DNA from: Lucifuga dentata
Taxonomy: Eukaryota; Chordata; Actinopteri; Ophidiiformes; Bythitidae
Direction: 5' to 3'
DNA length: 64,000 nucleotides
NCBI GenBank assembly: GCA_014773175.1
Contig: VXCM01002194.1
Span: 1 to 64,000 of the forward strand
Each line of letters starts with the position of its first letter. Position 1 is the first letter of the stretch. Below are positions 51,136 through 63,215 of the stretch, piece after piece. A program made the position numbers and the translations under genes. Under the pieces are notes generated by a model. The model made no database searches and was not told the origin of the DNA. It saw only the letters and a list, made by a program, of their open reading frames with translations.

Positions 51136-54100
51136 ATTTCACCTTTGAACTCAATTTGTCTTGTGTAGTGTTACAACAATCAGTTTTGCTGAAGCTGTAC
51201 TGCCATATTCATGACCTTGGTTTCTTGCACTGAACTTGTGAACCCTTCACACACACTCTCTCCCTCAATTTCCTGGATGGCCTCTTTAGTGGGCCTACTG
51301 TAATAGCAGGTGATTGTGGGAGAGCCACTAACAACCCTCTGCAAGGATGACATCTTTCACCACTGGAGCCTTTGTGAAGGAAGAAATGTATTCGGCTAAC
51401 AATGGCCTGTCAGCGCTCGTCGCACTGTCCCCGTGCATTTTAGGTGACATCAGCGGGACGTGGTAACACACAGCAGTGTGTTCAGAGCACTGAAAGAACT
51501 GGTGGTGCTCATTGTTTGATACTGTGCAGGACTATTACTCTATAGAGGTTCCATTGTTCCTGTGAAGCGACAGGTCATTAGACATGCAGCGCTTGACAGC
51601 GTACAAAGCTACATGTACACACACATACACACATAGTACACACACACGGATGGATGTGATGGATCAAGTTTGCGATCATGACCAAGTAACTCGCTACATT
51701 AGAGTAATGTTAAGCTTCAGCTAACATTTGGTTACTTATCCATCAAGGTACCGGCAAAGCACAAGTTTTCTACTTTCTGTAGAGTAAGTGCTGCAAGAAG
51801 TCAATCAGAGCCTGCAAAAATGTTCCAAAAAAATCTGAAACAGTTCCCAGCCTGTATGCATTAGTTTATCAATCAAAGGCAAATCTTTACCAGTATTCTG
51901 CACCTTCTGGATGTTGATGTTGGATCATGTAAACATGCATGGAAATGCACACATGCATGGTTAGTAAACAGGCTCAATAATCTGAATAGTGTCTGGCACA
52001 GGTGAAGAGACGTGCTCAGAAGTGCAAGCTGGCCTGATAAAGGGAGACGATAGGCGGAATTGGATTGGCTTGAACAGAGGCCATGGGTGACTCCTACATA
52101 AGCTGAATGACAGATTATCTGGATCCCACTAGAAGATTAAGAGCAGCATTTGGGGAGGAGGGAGGGTGGGTGTGGGAGTTGATATATAGTGATAAGATCA
52201 GGATATCAAATCAGACTGAAAAGCAATTTAACACCTGTTGATGCAGGTGATGTGGCGATGTGGCAAAGAAAAATGCGATGCTTTGATTCATTATATCAGC
52301 AAAGCATTCAAATTCAAGTGCCATGTTACACTGTGGCCTCACCGTCAGCCATTTCAACATGCATTTCAATAAAAGTTGGGCACTGTATAAACACCAAGGA
52401 ATTTCGATGTTATCTGTACACTTGAATACGCCATCATGTCCACTCCTGCATGTAATTGCTTTGTCCTCAGGCAGGCATGTGAGGTCTTGACAGCTCAAAC
52501 CTGGCAACCTTGTCGCTCCACCAACAGAGTCTAATGAAGCAAGCACAAGAGTACCAGAAGGGGAGAAATGCACCTGCTGTGTGTGTATGTTTGTGTGTCA
52601 CTGCCCGTGTGGCACTTAGCATTTTTTTTCCTATTACGCATGAACGCACAGGATACAGCAATATTTGTGCTCTAAGTGTCAGGGCACTGCAGTTAATATT
52701 CGCTGAGGGATTTCTGCATATTCCGTGGCTGCGGTGATTGGAAGAAGCTCTGGATCTTAAAAAATACAATGCAAAAAAATATGTGTGCACGACACAGAAA
52801 GACAGTGATGGAACGTAGAGGAAGAAGTGCACAGTTAAGAGGCGCCGTGAAGAAGAAACATTATGTGAAAATACATCTAAGGGAGAGACAAACTCCCTGC
52901 AATCATTCAAAAGCTCCAGAAAACTGGCATGCCATTATCACCATCATCATCACCACCTTCCACATGGTGGCTATAATCACTCTCTTCTATTCTCCAGTTA
53001 TCCTCAATGCCACCTTCAGATATATCACCAGCAGTGTGTGCCAGAGCCTGTCATCTCTATCTGCCTCATTTGAATAGAATTCTCCAAGCAAAATAAAGCC
53101 CTGCTGAACTGTCTCACCTCCCAAAACAGATACATCATATTTTCACTGAAGCCAATAAAAGCAACGCAGGGCCAATTCCCCACAGTTTTGAAGACAGCGG
53201 CTGTATTTCAGCTAGACTCATCAATATGCAAAACATCAGAGCACTGCTTGCCACAAGAATATTCCCTCCACTGCACACTCGGCAAATGTGCACAAACATC
53301 ATATTTTGTTCTTTAAAAAAAATAAAATAAACAAGCTTCAATCGGCAACAAAAAAATATGCAAATCACAGGCAAACAATCACATTTTGATGAAAAGTGTT
53401 GGGATTCAAAGCACTGAGTTGCCCTATGTGATTTTAATACTCTGCAGGCAATTGTAAAAAACAAAGAGACACTGAAAAGGAAGACTCCGGGGCTGAAATC
53501 AATGCACTACCCTTTATTTGAGAAGAAGTGAACAAACTCTGGATTGCATTTCAAAGCGCAGAGCCTCAAGCTTTGTAGTTGGGTAGATAGCATGTATGGA
53601 GTGGGAGAAAGGTGGTGTAGCGTGGGAGAGAGGCATAATCAGTATGACCTGCAGTAGGCTGGATGTAGGTTACGTTAGTCCCTCTTTCTGCCTGCACTGC
53701 TCACTCTGCCTTTCTCTTTCTCAAGTCTCTCCTCTGGGCTGTCTTTCCTGGGTTGTTAAATCCCTGCTTCTTTAATCTCCTTACTCAGCTACATCCTCTT
53801 TAGAGATGCAGAACCACAGGAGAGAATGTGGGATACGTCGAGCAGGGACTGGTGCTTGCTGGGTAAGGCGGGGCAGGATGAGTGTGTGGAGGTCTGAGTT
53901 AAGGTTGGTCAGTGAAGACTAGTTGTCTTGGTATAATGAGACACTGAGTTGCTTGTGAAATATGTCTGCGGTATGCGTTTAACCTTCTGAACTTTGTGTC
54001 TTGTGGTGGATTGCTGCAAGCGGAGAGAGGTGATTAATAATTTAAACCTCTAGATTTACCAAATATAGTCATTCATTCTGTGCCCATTTTATGTTAAATG

Positions 54101-54379
54101 GGCAATTCAGTGCCCACTAGCATTCATCCGGGCTCACTGCAAGATCCCTACCATGGATCTTTAAACTACTGCTCAGGACCCACAACTGGTTGTGGGCTTT
54201 CCAACATGTCAAAATAATATAATTAATAGATCACAGTGCGACGCCCATGTAGGTCCTTCTCTGGTAGACAGTTTAACATTATTATACTCAGCACTGAACA
54301 TAAAGTAGATTAAGTGCATAAATGAGAAGTGTTGTATCCATCCATCAATCATATTTTCTATATGGATGCATTTCAGCAA

Positions 54380-54402
54380 CCCCCCCCCCCCCCCNCCCCC
54401 CC
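54380..54402. repeat. Poly(C) run with an N
   Basis: About 15 C, an N at 54395, then about seven C. Another low-complexity join. Confidence 0.9.
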
Positions 54403-54948
54403 ATGTCGTAAACATATCAGTGTCATTGAAATGATTCCACTCCACTTCCCTCACCAAGTGCAATCGTGCAATCAATCATTCTCATGCTGTATCATGCAGC
54501 AGCAAAACTTCAATTATGGTGCATCACCTGAGAGTCAGGGAGATGAAAGTAATCCATTGTAAAAATGGATCACGGTTGTCCTGTGTGTCACATGCAGTTG
54601 GTGTGAGGAGAAAGACTGAACCTTGACTCAATCTTTAAAGTTCACCAGTTATGGCTTTAAACCTCAAGCAACAACTGCATTCAACTGCATCGCCTGCAAA
54701 CATTCTAAATCTGTGTAAGCCAATTAAACCATAAAATATGGCTGTTTGCGTATTAAGTACCAAACATGTTAAGCTATTTGTAATCAGTGCACATTATCAA
54801 CAAGAAATCTGATTGCTGCTTGAGTGCGGGAGGTCGAAGCTTCAGCAGCAGACAAAAATTCCACACCAACCTTTCCAAATTCCAACATGCTCTATGTCTG
54901 AAACAAGAAATCTTCTTTGATTCCTAAAAAATAGTTTGGCATCATTAC

Positions 54949-55096
54949 CTGTTTCCCAGAAGTAGACAGACTTCCCATCGTCTGTTTGCGTGTGAACCTT
55001 CCAGAAACCACAGAGCAGCAGCACTGTCACCAAAAGGTACCAACTCCCCTCTGTCCTTTTTCGGAGGGTCCCTGCACCCCTCCACCCCAGCCCCAT
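54949..55096 (-). CDS. thsd7a: thsd7a coding exon 1 (start codon, signal peptide)
   Basis: First coding exon of the THSD7A-like gene, residues 1-49 plus the first base of codon 50. The ATG at 55096 sits in a strong Kozak context (A at -3, G at +4). The opening residues MGLGWRGAG resemble the start of mammalian THSD7A. Residues about 18-31 are hydrophobic (YLLVTVLLLCGF) and act as a probable signal peptide, followed by a short mature N-terminus ending VYFWET. The donor is CAG|GTAATG in phase 1. Joined to exon 2 it reads W-E-T-G-P-W-G-R-C, which matches the family at this junction. The open frame continues 5' to 55183 but contains no upstream ATG, so 55096 is chosen. A further untranslated exon upstream cannot be excluded. 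Signal peptide and homology are inferred by eye. Confidence 0.93.
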
Positions 55097-55117
55097 GGTC
55101 CACCCTAACCCTAACCC
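55070..55117 (-). promoter_or_regulatory. G-rich tract with telomere-like repeats over the thsd7a start codon
   Basis: In the gene sense, just 5' of the ATG the DNA reads GGGTTAGGGTTAGGG, then TGGACC, the ATG, and further G runs GGGG, GGGG and GGGG in codons 2-8. On the transcript this gives at least six closely spaced runs of three or more G, a strong candidate for a G-quadruplex overlapping the initiation codon. It could affect translation. The G runs are directly seen; the structure is inference. Confidence 0.5.
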
Positions 55118-55134
55118 TATAAAAGTAAATCCGC

Positions 55135-55164
55135 TCAGAACAGGAAAATCACTGAAGGCAGCAT
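55135..55164 (-). promoter_or_regulatory. Candidate 9-codon upstream ORF
   Basis: An ATG at 55164 opens a short frame encoding MLPSVIFLF and stops at TGA (55135-55137), 38 nt before the thsd7a ATG. Its -3 base is a T, a weak context, so leaky scanning is likely. It counts only if transcription starts upstream of 55164, which the sequence does not show. Confidence 0.35.
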
Positions 55165-55344
55165 AAAAAAAAAAATCTCGCACTGGTCCAGAAGGGAAAG
55201 AAAAGTGAAGTGTGAACCGTTGCTGTCGTGTGTAAGTGCGTGTGTGAGAGAAAAACAGAAAGAGGTGTGTGCGTGAGTAGTAAGTGTGTTGTCAGTCCTG
55301 CTGGAGTTGAGGTCTGGCGCTCGCTCTCGTGAAGGACAGGAGGA

Positions 55345-55354
55345 GTATATTTTC
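55345..55354 (-). promoter_or_regulatory. Weak TATA-like motif
   Basis: On the minus strand the DNA reads GGAAAATATACTCC. It is not a canonical TATAAA. If used, transcription would start near 55315-55320. Nothing else supports this. Confidence 0.15.
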
Positions 55355-55559
55355 CGTTTTTGTTTTCCTACCAACTTCCCAGGATGGTCCCACAGGGAGG
55401 CTGTCAGTGATGGATGATACAGTCTCCCTCCTCCATGGTTTCCTGTTCCACTGTTGCTGCTGCCGCCTCTGTCCTCTGGCTATGGAGCAGTGACACTGGC
55501 TGAGTGTCTGCAGTGTTGTTCGCCTCCCTCCCTTTCGCTCACTCTCTCTCTTCATCTCC

Positions 55560-55770
55560 TATTCGCTCACTCATTTGTGCTTCTCCCTGTGCCACCCTGC
55601 TCTCTCTCTCTCTCTTTTCTGGATTTTTTTTTTTTTAATTTTCCCCTCCTGCCCTTATTTTCTCCCGTCTCTCTCTGTCTTATGTGCCCTTTATTATTAA
55701 ACTCAGTTCATCTCTCACAGGCTCGCTTATCACTTTTTCTTCCCCCGTCTTCCCTTTTCTCTCCTTTTTT
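55560..55770. repeat. Polypyrimidine tract (plus strand)
   Basis: About 200 bp of C/T-rich DNA with short CT and T runs, purine-rich in the direction of thsd7a transcription. It may be part of the promoter or simply low complexity. The Ser/Leu/Pro-rich ORF across it (55454-55903) is a composition artefact. Confidence 0.7.
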
Positions 55771-55922
55771 TTTCTTTAATCCCACCTTGGGCATGAGGAC
55801 AGGCTTCTCCTCTTCCTCATTCTCCTTTGCCTCCACTCCACTCGTCCTCCTCTTGTGGTGCTGGAAAAGCAACTGGAGACCAGCGGCGTTCACACAGGGC
55901 TGAGGAGCTCTGCTCCCAGGAT

Positions 55923-56051
55923 CAGAGAGGCAGAGACAAGCAGAGCTTAACGCAGAGCCAGAGAAAGTGGAGGGGAGAGGGTGGAANCAGAGAGGCAGAG
56001 ACAAGCAGAGCTTAACGCAGAGCCAGAGAAAGTGGAGGGGAGAGGGTGGAA
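55923..56051. repeat. 64-bp exact direct duplication flanking a single N
   Basis: Positions 55923-55986 and 55988-56051 are identical, separated by an N at 55987. This is the third example of the same signature and probably an unmerged contig overlap. Confidence 0.95.
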
Positions 56052-56227
56052 GGGGGGAGGGGGTGAGAAGGCGCAACACAACACCGAGGCAAAGGGAGAC
56101 AGATGGGGAGGTTTATGCTTGTGAGAAATGGATGTGAAAGTGAGATGGAGGAGCAGTAGGAGTCACCGTGAAGTAAGTCATAACCTAAGTAATAATCTGT
56201 GGCATTTTCATCCTAAAAAAAAATGTA

Positions 56228-56244
56228 TATATATATATATATAT
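56228..56244. repeat. (AT)n microsatellite
   Basis: Short AT repeat. Confidence 0.85.
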
Positions 56245-56659
56245 AGACATTGTGCCTCTATTAGAATTCTTATAACACAATAATGATGCAACCAGCACCA
56301 GCCTGGAACATGGGGCTGCCAGCAGAAATTGGTAGGTGTGCCAACAGAAATGGCTATAACGATATGTTGGCTATAATTGGCTGAGAGGGTTTATGCATGG
56401 GATTGCACTGTTTAAGTTTAAGGGAAAGCAGCAAGGTCCGATGGCATGCCCCCCTCCTAAACCAATCTTTCAGCTGTGGGAATGTCTTAATTTTAAAATC
56501 TATTACCCTTTTTATTTTCATTTTGACTACATCTTTGTGGACTTGAAATCCTCTTGCTTGATCACAGCTCAATTTCTGTGTTATTCCTGTATTATATCAT
56601 TGTTTTTGTATCTTGGTAATTCGCCTGCTTTCTCACCTACGGCTCCTATTGCACACCTG

Positions 56660-56689
56660 GCTGTGCAAATAAACTTGACTTGATAGAAT
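56660..56689 (+). repeat. LINE 3' tail (plus orientation)
   Basis: Ends CTGTGCAAATAAACTTGACT, a LINE-type 3' end. It meets an oppositely oriented tail at 56695. Confidence 0.5.
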
Positions 56690-56694
56690 GTCAA

Positions 56695-56825
56695 GTCAAG
56701 TCAAGTTTATTTGTATAGCCCAATATCACATAAAATGGTTCAAAGGGCTTTACAGACCCACACATTAACGGTTCCCAGCCCAAGCTCTCTAAGACAAGGA
56801 AAAACTCCCTAAAAAACCTTATATA
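56695..56825 (-). repeat. L2-type LINE 3' tail (minus orientation)
   Basis: On the plus strand: GTCAAGTCAAGTCAAGTTTA, TTTGTATAGCCCAATATCAC, CAAAGGGCTTTACAGACCCA, ACGGTTCCCAGCCCAAGCTC and GACAAGGAAAAACTCCCT. This is the reverse complement of the tail at 10318-10505 and a classic fish L2-clade 3' end with tandem TTGAC units. Confidence 0.85.
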
Positions 56826-56839
56826 TATATATGTGTGTG

Positions 56840-56882
<43 letters not shown>
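56820..56882. repeat. (TA)n/(TG)n compound microsatellite
   Basis: TA repeat, then about seven TG, then TA repeat, then GTAT units. Confidence 0.93.
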
Positions 56883-58144
56883 GGAAGAGAACAGCAGTTA
56901 GTTTTCAAAAATCAGAGCGTGTATGAGTAGACTAAGAAAGCAGCATTACCAACACAGACTCCAACTTCATCAACAGAAAATCCAAGGCAAAGACATCACA
57001 GTATCATTCATACTCAGATTGATACGAGCTCTGTGGTCAGAAATAAGCAAAACACCACAATGGCTGCTCAGCACCAAAACTGACATTGATTTTTGTAGGG
57101 TGGTGTTTAAAGCAACTCAATGTAAGTCTGAATTGCTGACTTAGACCCGCAAGAACTAGTGTTGTGAATACTGTGAAAAACGGCTGCTCACAGTGATGAA
57201 TCCACAAAGAATTATAACCTGACTCTGCAGCTCAATGAAACTTTTTAGTTGATTTTGATCCATTGGTTTGGTTATCAGGCCCATAAATACGCTGAAAAGT
57301 TGCTTGTTATTATCATCAACCAATGATGTAAAGCTATAGGGAGACAGTGAAACAAGCTAAATACCCAGATAATTTCCTCAGGAGTTTTAGAAGACCAAAA
57401 CAGACCTCAGAGGAGACTAAATATTGGGCTTATATTCAGCAGGTGGCCAGACACATGACTCCATTGAGCTAATAATGTTACAGTGAGTGTCCAGGAGGTG
57501 CAAGCAGGCAATTATTTGCTAACACTTTAACCATAAAAAACAATGTCTGTGCCTGGGGTGTGGGTCTATCAGCTTATCTTTGGAGGTTTTTCTGCTCCCT
57601 AGTGGTCATGAATCGATTATTTTAGCTTTCAGGTAAAGGCACTGTTATTGAGCTGTTATACATAACATGAGATAAGATGTAAAATACCAATCTCTCCTTC
57701 AGTTCTACTCAGTGTATGACAGCGGGGGAAAAAAACAAACAAAAAAACATACAGTATCAACAGTTGAATGAGAGTGGCGCCAAATGGCACATTATGTGGG
57801 TGAGCTTGTCTTTAAATCTCGAGCATGATCGGCACACAACCTTCAATCAGAGAGACAGTTAGATTAGAGGGAGGCAATGTTGCTAGAATTCATTAAGCCT
57901 GAGTTCAGCCTTCCTCTGCTGTCTTAACTGTTCAGCCTGCAATCCTGACAGCGAGGCTAAGCTAAAGTTCTGTCAGAACGTCTGATTGACAGGCTTTGAG
58001 GTTGGCATAGTCATCTTGTCTTACCTCAGCTTTACATTGGCTTAATTTAGACAGGAAAAGGCTTTCGAAATTATGAGAAAGCCCGGTTGGTATTTGAAAG
58101 AACTGAATGAAGCCAGACCTTGTATAACTTATTCCAAGCTACTG

Positions 58145-58167
58145 TTTTTTTTTTTTTTTTTTTTTTA
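58145..58167. repeat. Poly(T) run
   Basis: About 23 T in an otherwise featureless stretch. Confidence 0.85.
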
Positions 58168-58462
58168 CAGTATATCTGAAACAGTCTAGACCAGAGAATA
58201 AGCATGTGGCTACCAGTGTGGCTGAATGATGAAGCCAATAAGGAAGTCTCCTTAGCTGCAGTTCCTCTAATGACAGCCAGATGGTGGTTCTGAATATACT
58301 CTTGTGTATAGTGAAGTCACACTAAAATTCTTTCTGTAAATATATAAATTTAATCACTTTTCTCCCACATGAACTTAGGCTCTTAATAGCTCATTTCACT
58401 TCTAATGTGCATCTTCTGAAAATTACCATGTCATTCATGAGATATGTAAGCATACTATAGAG

Positions 58463-59287
58463 TAGGGCTGTGCCATATATAATCATAATACCGGTATATT
58501 TTTTAATATGAAAAAAATTGTCATCACGATACTGAAGATATCGCAGTGTGATGATGTGTTGATGAATTTTCATATCATGCATAGGAAGAACAAAAAGCAA
58601 ACATGGTCAGCGCCTGACGAATTAGTTACAAAAAAAGGGAGCTCCCTCTCTTATCTGGAAATGGCTCAGCTACAAGGATAACTGGCTAACAGGCAAAGAT
58701 GGAAACACAACAAATTTGTTTCACTGCCTGAAGCAGAAACAACCGGGTGAATACCAAGAAAGTCACAAGTTGCTTGAAGACAAGAGCCGGGTGGCTGATT
58801 TGCGATGCAAATCAAGCAGGCAAGAGATGCTGACTCAGCCAGCATAGTTGGAGCGACAGCCAGTGCTACTCACAGAAAAAAGCTGTTGGGGTGAAATTAA
58901 CAAAGCAGTGACGTTTTGTCCCACAGTGACTTGTAGTCACAATGTATGAACAGTGTTAGCCTAGCTGCTAAGCTCACTTCAGCCGAGTTCTTTGCCTCAT
59001 CCACAGGAGCTGGACTTCAGAGCTGTATTTAAGTGCAGTAATAGTTTACAACCTAAAATATTACAGGATTCAGTTATTTATACTTTTGCTGAAGGGAAAC
59101 ACTCTACTGGGCCTATTTTTTTTCTGCAATACTTTTAATTTTTAGGCATGTCGTTACAGTTTGTAGGATTATATCTTTCTGCATTTACTGATACAACACC
59201 GTTCAGTGGTACATTGTGAATATCGTTATCACAGAGATACCTTGAGCTATCATCATATTATTCTGAGGCGATAAGCGCCCACCCCTA
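58463..59287 (+). mobile_element. Second hAT-like element with BED-finger debris
   Basis: Left end TAGGGCTGTGCCATATA, right end GCGCCCACCCCTA (inverse TAGGGGTGGGCGC). The terminal repeats are imperfect. The flanking 8 bp (CTATAGAG and CCAGATGT) do not match, so the target duplication is lost or the boundaries are off. Internally at about 58605-58770 the frame reads like DELVTKKG, LIWKWLSY, then GNTTNLFHCLKQKQPGEY, the layout of a hAT BED finger with its middle disrupted. A related fragment lies at 35160-35375. No catalytic domain is seen. Confidence 0.65.
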
Positions 59288-60671
59288 CCAGATGTTTGCT
59301 TGACTGACACTTGTGCCAGCATATCACAATCAGCTCCAGCAAGGCTCCAGCCATTTTTGATTAAAGTTAAATTTTCTGGCTCCAGATAATTTCACTTTAG
59401 AAACATCACAAAGTCCCTGTCAATGTTTTTCTATGTGTAGTCTATGATTTAACAAGGCACTAGTTCAAAGTGTTTGCAGCAACTGGCAGTAAAAGATAAT
59501 TGTGCAGAAAAATGTATAATAAATATTAACAAATAATCATGTTGCATAACATCAATAAACTGCACACAATTTATGAATCTGGGTGGTTTTAATTGCCTTA
59601 TGTAAGGGATTACATGTCCCTTGTTGAAAAGATCTCATGAAGAGACCTGGTAAACTCATCTGAAGGGTCCAACAAATACTGAACTTAGAAAAGTTTGCTT
59701 TTGCTGTTAGATCTGCTGTTCCAGCCTCCTGGACTAATTTCAAACAGACTCTAAAGCCAGTTACTCTGGTAGCTCCTGGGTACTTTTATAAAACTCATTA
59801 GGAGCCTGATCAATCTTCATGGGAAATGTTATCAATGAAGATGATGGACTTCATCGATATTTTACCCACACTTCTGCCATCCTTGTGTTTTGATCCATTT
59901 GGTCGATTACTTTGCATTTGCTTGACTGTGTTTTCCTTCATTGTTGGGTCTTGTTTATCAAGACCACAAAAACGTCAGTGTGACCTGCTGACACTGGACA
60001 TAATTAAGCGTACATGCCCAGAACAAGCTGTTGCTGTGTATCCACCACTAGACTGAGACATAATACTTAATATCCAGCCATTCCATTATCCTACACATAG
60101 TGCAGCAGAAATGTGATGTGCCACACCTACATATCCTATATCTGTTATGTGGTTTGTAGTATTTTCAGAAATCTGTGGTTCAAATGACAAAAGAAAATTT
60201 TGTAAGGTGATACATTTCATTAATAAACATAGAAAATTTTTTTTTATTTATTTTAAAGTTTTTGGTATGACTGATCAGCCTACACGGGCTGGCTCGTGCA
60301 GGCAACTTAATTAGCTGTCATTTTTATTTTAAAGGTTATTTCAGTAATTTCAACCCAAGCACCCAACTAAGAGTAAAAGAAATCTAATATGAAGTTCCCT
60401 CACTTACTAATTGTGACTAATAACAACATTTCTACTACTATTACTGACATGAATATTACTTGCATATTTATTTTCCTTTGAGCTCCCAGTCCCAAATTCT
60501 TCTTTAATGGTGTTGTGTGTTGACAACAACGTGCCTGAAGGACTGCAGCCACACACACTGTAGCTGAAAAGTGATGTCGCCTCATTACCTGCTAGTCTTC
60601 ATTACCTTACCCTCATTAGACAGATGTCAAAATCTGGCAAAGTCTAAAATAATATCTAGGTCAGAAAGAGA

Positions 60672-60724
60672 CAAAAAAAAAAACAAAAACAAACAAAAAA
60701 AAAAAAAANAAAAAAAAAAAAAAA
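60672..60724. repeat. A-rich run with an N
   Basis: An A homopolymer with C interruptions and an N at 60709. Confidence 0.9.
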
Positions 60725-61190
60725 CTCCTTCACCTGGTACACAGCCAAAACAAAGAGCAAAATCTCATTATCTTTTCTTTTTTCTCTGTCCATATTTTTA
60801 AAGCGATTTTTGGTGTGCCAGGGTTTGGCAGTGTCCTGAAGGGACAGCTTATTTACAGCTGACCAAGCAGGTAAGCTGAAAACAGGTAGACAGCTATGAC
60901 TGGTGTCCAGCCAGGAGTAGGTGGAAAATGACAATTCAAACAACAATACATTTATTGACATAGGTTGATGGATTTGGTTTTGCTGGAGAAATTACATCTT
61001 CACTTCGTACACAACATTTTTGATAACACAGAAATAAGCAGCGGTGGATAAAGTGCCTGAAAGAGTAAAAGTAACATAACTCATTAAAAAAAAAAAAAAA
61101 AAATTTTTGTTACAAGTATAGTTTGCCCATACTTGATTAAAGTAATTAAGGAGCCATTGCTAATTTTGTTTAAGTTTCAAAGTATTATTC

Positions 61191-61230
61191 AGATAGATAG
61201 ATAGATAGATAGATACATAGATAGATAGAC
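61191..61230. repeat. (GATA)n microsatellite
   Basis: About nine GATA units with one CATA. Confidence 0.93.
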
Positions 61231-61241
61231 AGAGATAGATT

Positions 61242-61276
61242 AATTTTAATAATAATAATAATAATAATAATAATAT
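61242..61276. repeat. (TAA)n microsatellite
   Basis: About 11 TAA units. Confidence 0.93.
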
Positions 61277-62026
61277 ACCAGTAAGAGTGAAATTGCTATA
61301 AAGAACTAAGTCTGTTAATAAACACTGGGCACTTATTTCCTGTCGTGTACTGACACATGGAGAAACAGGAAACACAATCAGCTCAATTTAAGGCTAATAA
61401 ACTGTAGCGTCACCACAGCTAAAGTGCGATTAGATTACATAATACTACAGAGTTTGCAGCAAGTAACTAACTTGTACTGAAAAAAATGTAATGGAGTAAA
61501 TGTATATTTTTTTATTTTTTGTAGTGGAGCAAGTAAAATGTTTGCAAAAATATAAATACTTAAGTAAAATACAGATACTCTACAAAAGTACTTACAGTAA
61601 GTGTTGTAACTAAGTAATTTTACTTTGTTACTTTACTGGGAAATAAGACAACATGAGATCCCCACATAATACAAATAACTGGACCTACTCTTTCAATACA
61701 ATTACAAATTTCCATTTAGACTATTGACCTATAACCTATTTTGCCATTCGTACAGATGCACATTGTCTCTATGATAGCTGCAGGCATTTCTTCACATTTC
61801 TGTAATGGATACGTGTTTTAAGGATTCTCAAAGCTCAAATCCATATTCTTCCACTAGATTAGATCGCTACATATTATTTTCTGAAATGATGAAGTTTGAA
61901 ATCAGTGACATCACTAACCAGGACAGATGCAAACCAACAAACCCGATCAACATTTTTCAATATCAGTCTGGAGAGTACAGTGTTTCTCCAACCCATCATA
62001 CAGACTGATACAATAACAACATATGA

Positions 62027-62054
62027 ATAAAAAAAAAAAAACNAAAAAAAAAAA
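62027..62054. repeat. Poly(A) run with an N
   Basis: A homopolymer with an N at 62043. Confidence 0.9.
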
Positions 62055-62696
62055 ATGGATTTCTACTTTAATTATATCAAACCAGAATAACAGCACTACC
62101 CCAATAATTTGATATTAAGCAAAGGAGAACATATTAAGTATTTTCATATTCTTCCAAACCAAATTAAACTTTGGTAATGTAATAAAAAAGTGATGAAATA
62201 TTTGTCTGTGATGAACAATTGACGCACTCACAATATTAATCTTTACTTATGAAGCATTTAATTCTGTTAGTAGTGACATTCAGTTAGAACGAACTGTTTT
62301 CTGTATACTAAATTCTACAATGCATATGTACTATAAAGTACTTTGCTTTTTTCTGGTTAAAACTTGTTTCTGTACATTGTCTCATTCTGCACGATTCACC
62401 GTGAGTGATACATTCTCTATACAATACTTATGGCACTAAAGTAATAACTGTCATACACTAAAAGTACTGTACTTACTATAGCTTTGTAACTTACTGTACA
62501 TAACCAAAAGTGTATATTAGCTGCATCTGTAATTGAATATGTTGGCATAGTATACTTTTTTTAATGCATGCCTACATGCCACAATGCATACATATGTATG
62601 ATCGTCTGTAGACTTGTTAATATGCTGTATATTTGTACATCTTGTACTATGCTGTAAGCTAAATTTTCTATATCCTGCTAACAAATACAAACGAAA

Positions 62697-63215
62697 CTAC
62701 AGAGCACTCAGAAAGCACATACATCTGCCAAGCCACGTCCTCTGATTTCACTTTTTGTCAACATAAAGCCATTATGCTGCTGAATCCGCCTCATCTTAGT
62801 TACACAGTGGTAGCTGCATATTTTTGCCTTATTTATTAATATGCAGCGCCACCATAAATGTGACCCCTCTTCGAGCATCTATTTTAAAATCGACAATATC
62901 TGGATCAATATCTGGATTTAGGCTAAATTACACCCATTGATAGTCCATCATAGCAGACACGACTGAATTTAATTAAGATTGATGTATTGATTTTTGAGAA
63001 ATGGGGGAAAGGTTGACAAATGCCCTATATTGGAATGTTAAAGAAAGTGAAAAGGAATTCCTATATCCATATCCTGATCTGAAGCTTCCTCAAAATCCAA
63101 AAGTCCAACCTGTCCTCAAATTTAACCTAAATCTGTTACTTTTCTGAGACATCCTGCTGATAAAAAGACAAACACGAGTGAAAACATAACCACCCTGGCA
63201 GAGAGGTAATGGCTT
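62697..63215 (+). repeat. Interspersed repeat, family C, apparently complete
   Basis: Starts ACAGAGCACTCAGAAAGCAC and ATACATCTGCCAAG. The interior has GCTGAATCCGCCTCATCTTA, ATCTGGATCAATATCTGGAT and TGATAGTCCATCATAGCAGA. It ends TTTCTGAGACATCCTGCTGA, AAAACATAACCACC and GGCAGAGAGGTAATGGC. At about 515 bp it is the longest copy and lacks the A-run/N present in two others. Confidence 0.7.

Larger units (their letters stand above)
61041..61640 (+). mobile_element. Family E element, second copy
   Basis: Left end CAGCGGTGGATAAAGT. The interior has words such as AGTGGAGCAAGTAAAATG, AATACTTAAGTAAAATACAG and AGATACTCTACAAAAGTACT, typical of the same fish element as 36751-37351. GATA and TAA microsatellites lie inside. 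The ends are approximate. Confidence 0.5.

Noticed and set aside
55097..55183. N-terminal extension of thsd7a exon 1 to 55183
   Set aside because: The frame is open but the first codon is GTG, not ATG, and there is no ATG between it and the well-placed start at 55096.
55454..55903. 149-residue ORF upstream of thsd7a, plus strand
   Set aside because: Leu/Ser/Pro/Phe-rich composition comes from a C/T-rich tract; no domain is seen.
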